64,000 bases of DNA, from assembly GCF_047124445.1 (NCBI RefSeq), contig NZ_CP138921.1, positions 372,001 through 436,000 of the forward strand. The letters run 5' to 3'. Positions 26,538 through 34,966 of this stretch are shown here, one piece after another (positions within the stretch are counted from its first letter, which is position 1; each line of letters opens with the position of its first letter). Made by a program: the position numbers and the translations under genes. The notes under the pieces were generated by a model, which saw nothing but the letters and a program-made list of their open reading frames with translations, had not been told where the DNA came from and did no database searches. This DNA comes from Shimia sp047124445. GTDB taxonomy: Bacteria; Pseudomonadota; Alphaproteobacteria; Rhodobacterales; Rhodobacteraceae.

Positions 26538-26886
26538 GTCTCTCTCCCACTCCTGTTTCGGGATCACCTTAGCGCGCGAATAAGACCGAACAAGCGTTCT
26601 GGTTGTTTGCGCCGCAGGGTCACAAAAGAGGGACAGGTGGTCAAAATGTCCGTGCACCCATGCGGAAAATGCGCTCAAAATGGCATTTCGGGCAAAACTC
26701 CTGTCCTATTTTGGGCGCAACATGCGGCTTTCTGGCCCTTTTTGACGCACGGTGTGTCTGGATCGTTGCAGTGTATCAACGGATCGTTAAACCAAGGGGC
26801 ATGATGCAACGCAGCCTAAAGATAATACCAATTTCGAACCGGTGTGCGCACCAGGGTTCTGGCGTGTCGTGCACCGGGGCGGGACA
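26538..26886. other. Intergenic region between divergent SDR and ICMT-like genes
   Basis: About 350 bases with no convincing gene. A 65-codon open frame on the plus strand (26607-26804) lacks a ribosome site and family likeness. The region should hold promoters for both flanking genes and contains the inverted repeat described separately at 26584. Confidence 0.6.
26584..26603. promoter_or_regulatory. Inverted repeat resembling a TetR-type operator
   Basis: GAACAAGCGTTC is centred in GACCGAACAAGCGTTCTGGT. The ACCGAAC/GTTC(T)GGT half-sites are similar to operators of TetR regulators of acyl-CoA metabolism. It lies about 47 bases upstream of the SDR start. No tetR gene is adjacent. Confidence 0.3.
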
Positions 26887-27345
26887 ATGACGCTTTTGCG
26901 CTCGATTGATATCCCGCCGGTCTGGTTGCTGGCGGCGCTGGCCGCGGCCTGGGCGCAAGCGACCCATTGGCCGATGGGGTTAAGCTTTGGGCCGGTTTGG
27001 GCAGATCTGCTCGGCGGGCTGCTTGTTGGCGGCGGCGTTCTGCTGGCGGTTTTGGCGATTGTCGAGATGCGGCGGCATCAAACCACGATCCACCCGCACC
27101 AGGACAGTGCGCGGCTGGTGCAAAGCGGGATTTTCTCGCGCAGCCGCAATCCGATCTATGTCGGGGATGTGATGATCCTCGCGGGCTTTATTCTCTATTG
27201 GGACGCGGTGCTGGCCCTGCCTCTGGTGCCGGTGTTCCTGTGGGTTTTGGAAAAGCGGTTTGTCATTCCAGAAGAAAATCGCCTGAGGAAGACATTTCGC
27301 ATGGATTTTGCGCGCTATTGCGAGAAAGTGCGCAGGTGGGTGTGA
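26887..27345 (+). CDS. Isoprenylcysteine methyltransferase-like integral membrane protein
   Basis: A 152-residue protein with about four membrane segments. The C-terminal part holds SRNPIYVGDVMILAG and, after the last hydrophobic stretch, EKRFVIPEENRLRKTF, the conserved SAM-binding region of the ICMT/PEMT-like family. Bacterial members have mostly unknown substrates. ATG 26887 was preferred over the upstream start at 26842 because the protein then begins just before the first membrane helix. Confidence 0.85.
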   Translation: MTLLRSIDIPPVWLLAALAAAWAQATHWPMGLSFGPVWADLLGGLLVGGGVLLAVLAIVEMRRHQTTIHPHQDSARLVQSGIFSRSRNPIYVGDVMILAGFILYWDAVLALPLVPVFLWVLEKRFVIPEENRLRKTFRMDFARYCEKVRRWV

Positions 27346-27480
27346 TGCCGTTGCGTCGCAGAAATACGGACGCTGGTTTGTTTGCTTGTGCAGCAATTCA
27401 GGTGGCGTTAAAACATTATGCAAGTGCAGCATGGTCTGCGTGAAACATTATTGCTCTGACTCTGAAGGGGGATAAGAAAG

Positions 27481-29052
27481 GTGAAAATAGGTACGCCAAA
27501 AGAGGTGTTTGGTGGTGAGAACCGGGTCGCGATGACACCGGACTCTGCCAAGCAGCTCCAGAAGCTCGGCTACGAGTGCGCCATTGAAAGTGGTGCCGGT
27601 GCCGGTGCTGGGTTCTCAGATGCCGCCTACGAGGCTGCGGGTGTAGAGGTCATCAAGACCGCCGCGGCGCTCTGGAAAGAGGTCGATATCGTAGCGAAGG
27701 TGCGTCAGCCAGACGCCACCGAGCTCAAGCGCCTGACCAAGGACAAGACGCTGATTTCCTTCTTCAACCCTGCGGGCAACGAAGAGGGTATGGAAGCGGC
27801 GAAGGCCAAGGGCGCCAACGTGATTGCCATGGAAATGGTGCCACGTATTTCGCGCGCGCAGAAAATGGACGCGCTGTCCTCCATGGCCAACATCGCCGGC
27901 TACCGTGCGGTTATTGAAGCGGGCAACAACTTTGGCCGGTTCTTCACTGGGCAGGTGACCGCTGCTGGTAAAGTGCCTCCTGCCAAAGTGTTGGTTGTGG
28001 GGGCCGGTGTGGCTGGTCTGGCCGCGATCGGGACCTCGACCTCGTTGGGTGCAATCACCCTTGCGTTTGACGTGCGTCCGGAAGTGGCCGAGCAGGTTGA
28101 GTCCATGGGCGCCGAGTTTGTCTATCTGGACTTTGAAGAAGAAGGCACCGATGGCGCGGCCACAGGTGGCTATGCTTCTGTGCAGTCTGACGAGTTCCGC
28201 GAAGCGCAGCTGGCGAAGTTCCGTGAGCTGGCGCCGGAAGTGGATATCGTGATCACCACTGCGTTGATCCCGAACCGCGAAGCACCGGAGCTTTGGACCA
28301 AAGACATGGTCGAAGCGATGAAGCCGGGCTCCGTGATTGTGGACCTCGCGGCGGAAAAAGGCGGCAACTGTAAGCTCACCGTGATGGATGAGAAGGTTGT
28401 GACCGAGAATGGCGTGACCATCATCGGCTACACCGACTTCCCATCGCGTATGGCGGCGCAGTCCTCCAGCCTCTATGCGACCAACATCCGTCACATGATG
28501 GCGGATCTGACCCCTGAGAAAGACGGTCAGATCAATCACGACATGGAAGATGACGTGATCCGCGGCGCGACCGTGACCTTTGAGGGTGACATCACCTTCC
28601 CGCCACCCCCTCCAAAGGTGCAGGCGATTGCTGCCAAGCCGAAAGAGGTGGTGCCGGAACTGACACCGGAAGAGAAGAAAGCGGCGGAAATCGCGGCCTT
28701 CAAACAACAGACCAAACAGCAGGTTGGCCTGCTGGCCGGTGGCGGTGCGTTGATCCTGCTTTTGGGTCTGGTGGCGCCTGCGAGCTTCATGCAGCACTTC
28801 ATCGTGTTTGCACTGGCCTGTTTTGTTGGCTTCCAGGTGATCTGGGGCGTGGCGCACTCGCTGCACACTCCGCTGATGGCTGTGACCAACGCGATCTCCT
28901 CGATCATCATCTTGGGGGCTCTCATGCAGATTGGCTCTGGCAGCTTCCTTGTGATCCTGCTGGCGGCGCTCTCTGTCTTCATGGCCGGGATCAACATCTT
29001 CGGCGGTTTCCTCGTGACACGGCGCATGCTCGCCATGTTCCAGAAGTCCTAA
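27481..29052 (+). CDS. pntA: NAD(P) transhydrogenase subunit alpha
   Basis: The NAD(H)-binding subunit of the proton-translocating transhydrogenase, 523 residues. The soluble dI domain starts MKIGTPKEVFGGENRVAMTP and has the dinucleotide fold VVGAGVAGLAAIGT. After a proline-rich linker (TFPPPPPKV) come about four membrane helices to the C-terminus, the full E. coli-like alpha layout. The start codon is GTG with GGGGGAT upstream. It forms a two-gene operon with pntB, which starts 12 bases after the stop, and helps supply NADPH. Confidence 0.96.
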   Translation: MKIGTPKEVFGGENRVAMTPDSAKQLQKLGYECAIESGAGAGAGFSDAAYEAAGVEVIKTAAALWKEVDIVAKVRQPDATELKRLTKDKTLISFFNPAGNEEGMEAAKAKGANVIAMEMVPRISRAQKMDALSSMANIAGYRAVIEAGNNFGRFFTGQVTAAGKVPPAKVLVVGAGVAGLAAIGTSTSLGAITLAFDVRPEVAEQVESMGAEFVYLDFEEEGTDGAATGGYASVQSDEFREAQLAKFRELAPEVDIVITTALIPNREAPELWTKDMVEAMKPGSVIVDLAAEKGGNCKLTVMDEKVVTENGVTIIGYTDFPSRMAAQSSSLYATNIRHMMADLTPEKDGQINHDMEDDVIRGATVTFEGDITFPPPPPKVQAIAAKPKEVVPELTPEEKKAAEIAAFKQQTKQQVGLLAGGGALILLLGLVAPASFMQHFIVFALACFVGFQVIWGVAHSLHTPLMAVTNAISSIIILGALMQIGSGSFLVILLAALSVFMAGINIFGGFLVTRRMLAMFQKS

Positions 29053-29064
29053 GGAGGTCGAGCA

Positions 29065-30507
29065 ATGGAATACGGTTTTACGACCGCCGCTTACGTTGTT
29101 GCGGCAGTGCTCTTCATCCTTTCCTTGGGTGGTCTGAGCAATCAGGAAAGCGCCAAGCGCGCGGTGTGGTACGGCATTTCCGGCATGGCGCTGGCGGTGT
29201 TTGCCACATTGATCGGCCCCGGTGCGGGTCTGTGGTGGCTGTCCATTCCGCTGATCGCGGCGGGCGGTGTGATTGGCTATCAACTGGCGTCCAAGGTCGA
29301 GATGACCCAGATGCCGGAGCTGGTGGCAGGCATGCACGCGCTGGTTGGTCTGGCGGCGGTGTTTGTGGGCTTTAATGCGCACTTTGAGATCGGCAACGCA
29401 GCGGAAGCTGTGGCGGCAGGTCCGGACGCCGTGAAAGAGCTTGGTACGTTCGGCAAGCTGATCGCCAAGAAGACCTCGGTTGAGATCAGCATTTTGCTGG
29501 TGGAACTGAGCCTGGGTGTCTGGATTGGTGCGGTGACCTTCACTGGTTCCGTGATTGCCTATGGCAAGCTGTCCGGCAAAGTCACCTCCAACGCCGAGAA
29601 ACTGCCTGGTGGTCACCTGTTGAACGCTGGTGCGGCGGTGCTCTCGCTGGGCTGCCTGATCTGGTACCTGAACTCTGGCGGCTTCTTCCCGCTGTTTGTT
29701 CTGACCATTGCGGCGCTGTTCATTGGGTATCACCTGATCATGGGCATCGGTGGCGCGGACATGCCAGTGGTTGTCTCCATGTTGAACAGCTACTCTGGCT
29801 GGGCGGCGGCGGCGATTGGTTTCTCGCTCGGCAACGACCTGCTGATCGTGGTGGGGGCCCTCGTAGGGTCTTCCGGTGCGATCCTGTCCTACATCATGTG
29901 TAAGGCGATGAACCGGTCTTTCGTGTCGGTGATCCTTGGTGGCTTTGGCGGGGCGTCTGGCCCTGCGATGGAAGTCGAAGGCGAGCAGATCGCGATTGAA
30001 GCCGACGGTGTGGCCGCGGCGCTGGACGATGCGGACAGCGTTGTGATCATCCCAGGCTACGGCATGGCGGTGGCACAGGCACAGCAGAACGTGGCAGAGT
30101 TGACCCGTCGTCTGCGCGCCAAAGGCAAGAACGTGCGTTTTGCGATCCACCCGGTGGCGGGTCGTCTGCCTGGGCACATGAACGTGCTCTTGGCCGAGGC
30201 CAAGGTGCCGTATGACATCGTGCTGGAAATGGACGAGATCAACGACGACTTCCCGGAAACGGATGTGGCCATCGTGATTGGTTCCAACGACATCGTGAAC
30301 CCGGCGGCTCAGGAAGATCCGAACAGCCCCATCGCGGGTATGCCGGTTCTGGAATGCTGGAAAGCCAAGCAGGTGTTTGTCTCCAAACGTGGCCAGGGTA
30401 CCGGGTATTCCGGCATCGAGAACCCGCTGTTCTTCAAAGAGAACACACGCATGTTCTATGGGGACGCGAAGGCCAGCCTCGACAAACTGCTGACCATGAT
30501 CGAGTGA
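29065..30507 (+). CDS. pntB: NAD(P) transhydrogenase subunit beta
   Basis: The membrane and NADP(H)-binding subunit, 480 residues, with about nine N-terminal helices and the C-terminal dIII domain. VVIIPGYGMAVAQAQ and KVPYDIVLEMDEIN are the nucleotide-binding segments, and IVIGSNDIVNPAAQEDP is diagnostic for PntB. AAGGAGG precedes ATG 29065. Confidence 0.97.
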   Translation: MEYGFTTAAYVVAAVLFILSLGGLSNQESAKRAVWYGISGMALAVFATLIGPGAGLWWLSIPLIAAGGVIGYQLASKVEMTQMPELVAGMHALVGLAAVFVGFNAHFEIGNAAEAVAAGPDAVKELGTFGKLIAKKTSVEISILLVELSLGVWIGAVTFTGSVIAYGKLSGKVTSNAEKLPGGHLLNAGAAVLSLGCLIWYLNSGGFFPLFVLTIAALFIGYHLIMGIGGADMPVVVSMLNSYSGWAAAAIGFSLGNDLLIVVGALVGSSGAILSYIMCKAMNRSFVSVILGGFGGASGPAMEVEGEQIAIEADGVAAALDDADSVVIIPGYGMAVAQAQQNVAELTRRLRAKGKNVRFAIHPVAGRLPGHMNVLLAEAKVPYDIVLEMDEINDDFPETDVAIVIGSNDIVNPAAQEDPNSPIAGMPVLECWKAKQVFVSKRGQGTGYSGIENPLFFKENTRMFYGDAKASLDKLLTMIE

Positions 30508-30529
30508 TCGATCTGCGATAAGATTAAGA

Positions 30530-30558
30530 AAGGGCGCCCTAGAACGGGGCGCCCTTTT
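30530..30558 (+). terminator. Rho-independent terminator of pntAB
   Basis: AAGGGCGCC and GGCGCCCTT form a nine-pair stem followed by TTTT, 22 bases after the pntB stop. Confidence 0.85.
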
Positions 30559-30584
30559 GTTTAGCGGGGGTGTTTGGCGGGAGC

Positions 30585-30736
30585 GCAGATGCCTCCGGCG
30601 GGGATATTTGGTGAATGAGAAGTCTTGGGGGATTGGTGTCCTTCTGCTTTCTCATTCTTGAAATATCCCGGGGTGGGCACAGCTTGCTGTGGCAGGGGCA
30701 GCGCCCCTAAAGGCTCAAGCCGGAAGGCTTGAGCCA
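30585..30736. repeat. Composite intergenic palindromic repeat, copy B
   Basis: CCTCCGGCGGGGATATTTGG and the inverted CTCATTCTTGAAATATCCCG frame an imperfect long inverted repeat (30600-30669). They are followed by the core AAATATCCCGGGG (30661-30673), a small CACAGC/GCTGTG hairpin, GGGGCAGCGCCCCT and a GGCTCAAG/CTTGAGCC hairpin. The downstream half matches copy C closely. It lies between the pntB terminator and the 3' end of ribN. Confidence 0.65.
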
Positions 30737-30747
30737 TGCTTGTTGGA

Positions 30748-31635
30748 TCAGGCGGTTTGTAGGCGGGTTTCCTGGCGTAGCAGCGCAAAAGAGGCCCCCA
30801 CGATCAGAGCCGCGCCGAGCCACAGGCTGCCGGGCGGGGCGTAGCCAAAGACCACCAGGCCAAGGCCCACGTTAAATGGCAGTTTGAGGTGGTCAAACGG
30901 CTGCAGGTAGGCCGCATCTGCAATGCTGTAGGCCCGTGCCAGGGCATATTGGGCGATGGCAGTGAGCAGACCTGCGCCAACCAGCAGAAGACCGGCGGTG
31001 CTGCCCTCAAAGCCAAGCCCTGCATCCAGCGCCAGGCCTGCGTTGATCGGGGTGAGCAACATCAGCAGATAGAGCGTGAGCGTGGCCGGGCTTTCGGTTG
31101 CCGTCATCTGTTTGGTCATCAGGCTGGTGAGGCCCCAGAAGATCGCGGCGCCAACCGGATAAAGCGCGTGGGGTGTGAAGGCATCCGACCATGGGGCCAG
31201 GATGATCATGCCACCGATGAAGCCGATCACAACCGCGCCCCAGCGGTGGGCGGAGACCTGTTCGCCGAGCCAGAGGCTGGCTAGCACGGTGACAAAGAAT
31301 GGCGAGAGCATAATCAACGCAATGGCCTGCCAGATCGGCACATGGGCCAGGCCGGTGACCCAAAGCTGCACGCCAATCACGGCGCAACCGACGCGCAACA
31401 GATGTTTGGGCAGGGCTTTGGTGCGCAGGGCGTCCGGGGTTTTGAAGATCATCCAGGGCACCAGCCAGAGCGTGGCGATCAGATATTGCCAAAAAGCGAC
31501 GCGGGTGGGGGGCAGGCCCATTTTCATCGTGCCCCATTGCACGATGGTGTTGACCAGCGCGAACAGCAGTCCGGCAAAGATCATCAGGAATGCACCGGCG
31601 GTGGCCGGGCGGGTGGTTGCAAAAATGCGAGTCAT
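30748..31635 (-). CDS. ribN: Riboflavin importer RibN (DMT/EamA family)
   Basis: A 295-residue inner-membrane protein with about ten helices in two EamA repeats, for example LMIFAGLLFALVNTIVQWG and AIALIMLSPFFVTVLASLWL. The family alone is not specific, but the gene lies directly downstream of an FMN riboswitch, the hallmark of RibN importers described in rhizobia and vibrios. ATG 31635 has AAAGGA upstream. An eight-base inverted repeat encloses the ribosome site and covers the start codon, so control is probably at translation. Confidence 0.85.
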   Translation of the reverse strand: MTRIFATTRPATAGAFLMIFAGLLFALVNTIVQWGTMKMGLPPTRVAFWQYLIATLWLVPWMIFKTPDALRTKALPKHLLRVGCAVIGVQLWVTGLAHVPIWQAIALIMLSPFFVTVLASLWLGEQVSAHRWGAVVIGFIGGMIILAPWSDAFTPHALYPVGAAIFWGLTSLMTKQMTATESPATLTLYLLMLLTPINAGLALDAGLGFEGSTAGLLLVGAGLLTAIAQYALARAYSIADAAYLQPFDHLKLPFNVGLGLVVFGYAPPGSLWLGAALIVGASFALLRQETRLQTA

Positions 31636-31666
31636 GGCGTGTCCTTTCTTCTTCAGCGCATGACTC
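31629..31666 (-). promoter_or_regulatory. Hairpin covering the ribN start codon (putative expression platform)
   Basis: GAGTCATG (minus strand, 31666-31659) is the exact complement of CATGACTC (31636-31629), and the latter contains the ribN ATG. The loop holds the AAAGGA ribosome site. It lies about 57 bases downstream of the riboswitch, so it could be the on/off element. Confidence 0.5.
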
Positions 31667-31722
31667 AAGGCAGACAGGACAAGCCGCACAGTGCCGCGGG
31701 CGGCGCTGCTTGGTTTCTTCCC

Positions 31723-31920
31723 GCTCTCTTCCATCCGGACTGTGACCGTCGGCTCAGGAGTTGCACCTGATCTGCTGACACTTTTTGATTGGCTCCGCAT
31801 CTTGTCCCAAAACCGGTTCCCACTTTTGGGGATGAGGACGCGTTCCAACTAAAAAGCCGCTCGCGGGCTTACAGCACAGCTGCTTACCGCCGGTGGGGAA
31901 TTCCACCCCGCCCTGAGAAC
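31723..31920 (-). ncRNA. FMN riboswitch (RFN element)
   Basis: Read on the minus strand the conserved blocks occur in order: GTTCTCAGGGCGGGGTGGAA, CCCCACCGGCGGTAA, AGCCCGCGAGCG, GCAGATC(A)GGTGCAACTCC, GAGCCGACGGTCACAGTCC and GGATGGAAGAGAG. GTTCTC and GAGAGC close helix P1. The variable arm is long (about 31767-31862). Its base CTTTTTAGTTGG pairs with CCAATCAAAAAG, and its tip holds a palindromic repeat. It controls ribN, whose start is 88 bases further on. Confidence 0.95.
31797..31841. repeat. Rhizobial-type palindromic element inside the riboswitch arm
   Basis: The stretch GCATCTTGTCCCAAAACCGG followed by TTCCCACTTTTGGGG resembles the common alphaproteobacterial intergenic palindrome built around AAAACCGGTTCCCACTTTT. 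CCCAAAA and TTTTGGG form its stem. It sits at the tip of the variable arm of the FMN riboswitch. Confidence 0.55.
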
Positions 31921-32113
31921 GTTACGACCCGGAGATGGGCCGCAGCGGTAGGGATAGGCGGCTGCATGGGGGAGAACAAGGGGGCAAATGTTAGCGATCT
32001 CATTTGCAATGCCCGGTTTGTATGCGGTGGTACTCCGGCAAGTATTTGAAAATGAACAAAAACATTTACTTTTGGATGCGGCTGGGTAAGTTTGGCGCGA
32101 TCAGGAGAAGAGC

Positions 32114-33394
32114 ATGTCCGCCATTCAAGACCATCCGCTGCGCTATAAATTGGCCAATGAACTGCATGCGCGTCCGTTTCCGACGTTGAGCGCGCCGTGT
32201 CGGGCGGTCTTTATTGCCTGGCGTATTCCGCCAGACCAGGTGGGGCTGGATACGGCGGCGGAACTGGATCATCTCTTTGATCTGTTGGACCGCTATGGCG
32301 CCCCACATCCGCAGCCAGGGGCCACGCATTTCACCTGCCAGATCGGGCGGGATACGTTGAAATGGGAGCAACACGCTGAGTTTGTGACCTACACGATGTT
32401 CTTGCCACAGGTGAGCACGCGGGCATTTGATCCGGCGGATCTGGATGTGTTCCCGGAGGATTGGTTGGCGGCTGCGCCAGGGCAGCGGGTGACTTCCGCG
32501 ATGATCCGGGTTGAGAACATGCCCAGCGACGAGCAGATGATCTCGCAAATCTATGAGTGGTTCTTACCGGAGACCGTGGCGGCCAACTATGTGTTGGATC
32601 GCACCTGCGTGGTGGCCACGGATTTTCGCATTGCCGCCAATGGGCATCAGAACATGGCTGTGTTTGTGGCGCCGGAAACCGGGGCGCGACGTGTGGGCCG
32701 TGTGGTCCAGCGCCTGTGTGAGATTGAGACCTACAAGTGCATGTCGATGCTGGGCTATTTCCGAGTGAAGGCGATTTCGCGGGAGTTGGGGGCCTTGGAG
32801 ACAGACGCGGGCCGGTTGATGGGGCACTTGCGCAGTGATCGGGATGATGCTGCGGAGACGTTGCAGGCACTGTTGGAGTTGTCCGGCGATGTTGAGCGGC
32901 TGATTGCGGATACGTCTTTCCGGTTTGGGGCCACGGGGGCCTATGAGAAGATTGTGCAGCAGCGCATCAAGATCCTGCGCGAAGAGCGGTTTCACGGGCG
33001 CCAGACATTTAGTGAGTTTATGACCCGCCGCTATGATCCGGCGATGCGCACGGTGAACCACAGCGAAAGCCGGTTGCAGTCTTTGGCGGAGCGGGTCGGG
33101 CGCGCGGCGCAGCTGTTGCGAACCAAAGTGGAGGTGGCACGGTCAGCCCAGAACCAGGCGCTCTTGGAGAGCATGGACCGGCGGGCGGATTTGGCATTGC
33201 GCCTGCAGGAGACTGTTGAGGGGTTGTCCGTTGTGGCGATCAGCTACTACGCGGTCTCTCTGGCTGGCTACCTGGTCTATCCGCTGGCAACCCCATTGGG
33301 CGTGAGCAAGGGTGTGGTTCTGGCGGCGCTGACACCGGTGGTGGTGCTGGGGGTCTGGGCCATGGTGCGGCGGATCAAAGCCAAGATGCACTGA
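32114..33394 (+). CDS. DUF3422 family membrane-anchored protein
   Basis: A 426-residue protein of unknown function found in many Proteobacteria. MSAIQDHPLRYKLANELHAR at the start and the RPFPTLSAPCRAVFIAW segment are typical of DUF3422. A coiled region (about 300-360) precedes two C-terminal membrane segments (VVAISYYAVSLAGYLVYPLA, GVVLAALTPVVVLGVWAMV), so the bulk is probably cytoplasmic. AGGAGAAGAG precedes ATG 32114. It appears to stand alone, divergent from ribN. Confidence 0.9.
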   Translation: MSAIQDHPLRYKLANELHARPFPTLSAPCRAVFIAWRIPPDQVGLDTAAELDHLFDLLDRYGAPHPQPGATHFTCQIGRDTLKWEQHAEFVTYTMFLPQVSTRAFDPADLDVFPEDWLAAAPGQRVTSAMIRVENMPSDEQMISQIYEWFLPETVAANYVLDRTCVVATDFRIAANGHQNMAVFVAPETGARRVGRVVQRLCEIETYKCMSMLGYFRVKAISRELGALETDAGRLMGHLRSDRDDAAETLQALLELSGDVERLIADTSFRFGATGAYEKIVQQRIKILREERFHGRQTFSEFMTRRYDPAMRTVNHSESRLQSLAERVGRAAQLLRTKVEVARSAQNQALLESMDRRADLALRLQETVEGLSVVAISYYAVSLAGYLVYPLATPLGVSKGVVLAALTPVVVLGVWAMVRRIKAKMH

Positions 33395-33646
33395 CACGAG
33401 TGATTTGGCTTTTTGTTGCGAATCAATGGCTTCTTTGCGTCGCGGCGAGACGGGTGATGCGGGGGCGCATCGACCTCTAGGGCCAGAAATTGCAGGTTTC
33501 ACAGGCGGCTGTGTCGGAAAAATCGTTGAATTGAGCGGATTTCCACCAAGGGAGGGGGACAATTCGTTTCCGTTCTTCAGGTTTCTTCTTATAGTCAAGA
33601 AGATGCACGCGAAAAGACCTGCACGCCCTCAGGGAGATAGACACCG

Positions 33647-33928
33647 ATGATCCGTTCGGAATTGATTCAGAAAATCGCAGACGAAAACCCACACCTCTAC
33701 CAGCGCGACGTAGAGCGCATCGTGAACACGATCTTTGAAGAGATCACAGAAGCGATGAGCCGCGGCGACCGTGTTGAGTTGCGGGGCTTTGGCGCGTTCT
33801 CCGTCAAGCAGCGCGACGCCCGCGTTGGGCGCAACCCGCGCACTGGTGAATCGGTGGAAGTGGAAGAAAAGCATGTGCCGTTTTTCAAGACCGGCAAGCT
33901 TTTGCGGGATCGTTTGAACGGAAAGTAA
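33647..33928 (+). CDS. ihfB: Integration host factor subunit beta
   Basis: A DNA-bending HU/IHF-family protein of 93 residues. MIRSELIQKIADENPHLYQR and the arm segment RVGRNPRTGESVEVEEKHVP identify the beta subunit. It pairs with IhfA, which is not in the window. It is commonly found after rpsA in related bacteria, but here the 250 bases upstream hold no gene and presumably carry its promoter. GGGAG precedes ATG 33647. The next gene starts three bases after the stop. Confidence 0.94.
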   Translation: MIRSELIQKIADENPHLYQRDVERIVNTIFEEITEAMSRGDRVELRGFGAFSVKQRDARVGRNPRTGESVEVEEKHVPFFKTGKLLRDRLNGK

Positions 33929-33931
33929 GCT

Positions 33932-34282
33932 ATGCGCTACATTCGCTATGCATTTCTCGGCGGCTTGGCTGTCGTGTTGATTGCGGTTGCTTTGGCAAAC
34001 CGTGACATGGTCACTTTGACCTTGCTGCCCGCGGTGGCAGAAGAGTGGTTTGGCATCAATCACGCGGTACAAGTGCCGCTGTTTGCGGTGATCTTTGGCG
34101 CCATTGTGGTGGGCCTGATTGTGGGCTTTGTCTGGGAATGGCTGCGTGAGCACCGTCACCGGGCGGACAAGACCAAGGCCCAGAAAGAGCTGCACAAATC
34201 ACAGCGTGAGGTGCGTCGTCTGAAAGGCCGCGAGGCGGAGAAGAAAGACGAGGTGCTGACGCTTTTGGAAGAGGCAAGCTGA
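33932..34282 (+). CDS. LapA family (DUF1049) membrane protein
   Basis: A 116-residue inner-membrane protein. There are two helices at about 4-24 and 46-68, separated by a short loop with NRDMVTLTLLP, followed by a basic coiled-coil tail (RHRADKTKAQKELHKSQREV). This is the LPS-assembly protein A domain layout. It lies between ihfB and trpF as in many alphaproteobacteria, so the three are likely one transcript. Confidence 0.88.
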   Translation: MRYIRYAFLGGLAVVLIAVALANRDMVTLTLLPAVAEEWFGINHAVQVPLFAVIFGAIVVGLIVGFVWEWLREHRHRADKTKAQKELHKSQREVRRLKGREAEKKDEVLTLLEEAS

Positions 34283-34321
34283 GCGCTTTGCTTTGACCGG
34301 AAGGTCGGGTAGGTCCGGACC

Positions 34322-34966
34322 ATGGATATTCGTGTCAAAATTTGCGGGCTGAAAGAGCCCGCCCATGTGGCTGCGGCGGCGGAAGCGGGCGCGGCCTATG
34401 TTGGTTTTGTCTTCTTTGAGAAGTCACCGCGTAACGTCGGCATCGCGCAGGCGCGGGACTTGGCTGTCGAGGCCCCTGTGGGCGTGGCTAAGGTTGCGCT
34501 GACCGTGAATGCGGATGATGCGTTTCTGGACAAACTGGTCGAGACCGTGCCGTTGGACATGTTGCAGCTTCATGGCAGCGAAAGCCCGGAGCGGGTGGCC
34601 GAGGTGCGCACGCGGTTTGGGCTACCGGTGATGAAGGCCATTGGCATTGCAGATGCCGAGGATGTGGCCAAGATCGATACCTATGGTGCGGTGGCGGATC
34701 AGTTGCTGGTGGATGCCAAGCCGCCGAAGAACTCAGCGCTGCCGGGCGGCAATGGGTTGTCGTTTGATTGGCGTCTGGTGAACCGCAAATATTGGCCGCG
34801 TCCCTGGATGCTGGCGGGCGGATTGACCGCCGACAATGTGGCCGAGGCGGTCAAGATGACTGGTGCGCGTCAATTGGACCTGTCTTCAGGTGTCGAAAGC
34901 GCGCCGGGGGTGAAGGACGTCGGCATGATCCGCACCTTTATGAAAGCGGTTCAGAACGCGCTGTGA
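34322..34966 (+). CDS. trpF: Phosphoribosylanthranilate isomerase
   Basis: Third step of tryptophan synthesis from chorismate, an Amadori rearrangement. The product is a 214-residue TIM barrel. VKICGLKEPAHV carries the catalytic Cys7-like residue and QLHGSESPE the phosphate-side loop; the catalytic Asp is in LLVDAK, and LAGGLTADNV and LDLSSGVESAPGVKD are the C-terminal phosphate-binding motifs. It is separated from trpB by a terminator and a LysR gene. Confidence 0.96.
   Translation: MDIRVKICGLKEPAHVAAAAEAGAAYVGFVFFEKSPRNVGIAQARDLAVEAPVGVAKVALTVNADDAFLDKLVETVPLDMLQLHGSESPERVAEVRTRFGLPVMKAIGIADAEDVAKIDTYGAVADQLLVDAKPPKNSALPGGNGLSFDWRLVNRKYWPRPWMLAGGLTADNVAEAVKMTGARQLDLSSGVESAPGVKDVGMIRTFMKAVQNAL

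Noticed and set aside
26607..26804. 65-codon frame in the SDR/ICMT-like intergenic region
   Set aside because: No ribosome site, no conserved features, atypical residues; more likely promoter DNA.
26825..26850. TTCGAA-like stretch suggestive of a tRNA T-arm
   Set aside because: No cloverleaf could be drawn around it and no anticodon arm is present.
27616..30177. 853-codon open frame on the minus strand
   Set aside because: Runs antisense across both pntA and pntB, rich in His/Arg/Gln, no start signal, no domain.
33395..33646. Possible rpsA remnant or other gene before ihfB
   Set aside because: No frame resembling S1 or any protein; treated as the ihfB promoter and leader region.
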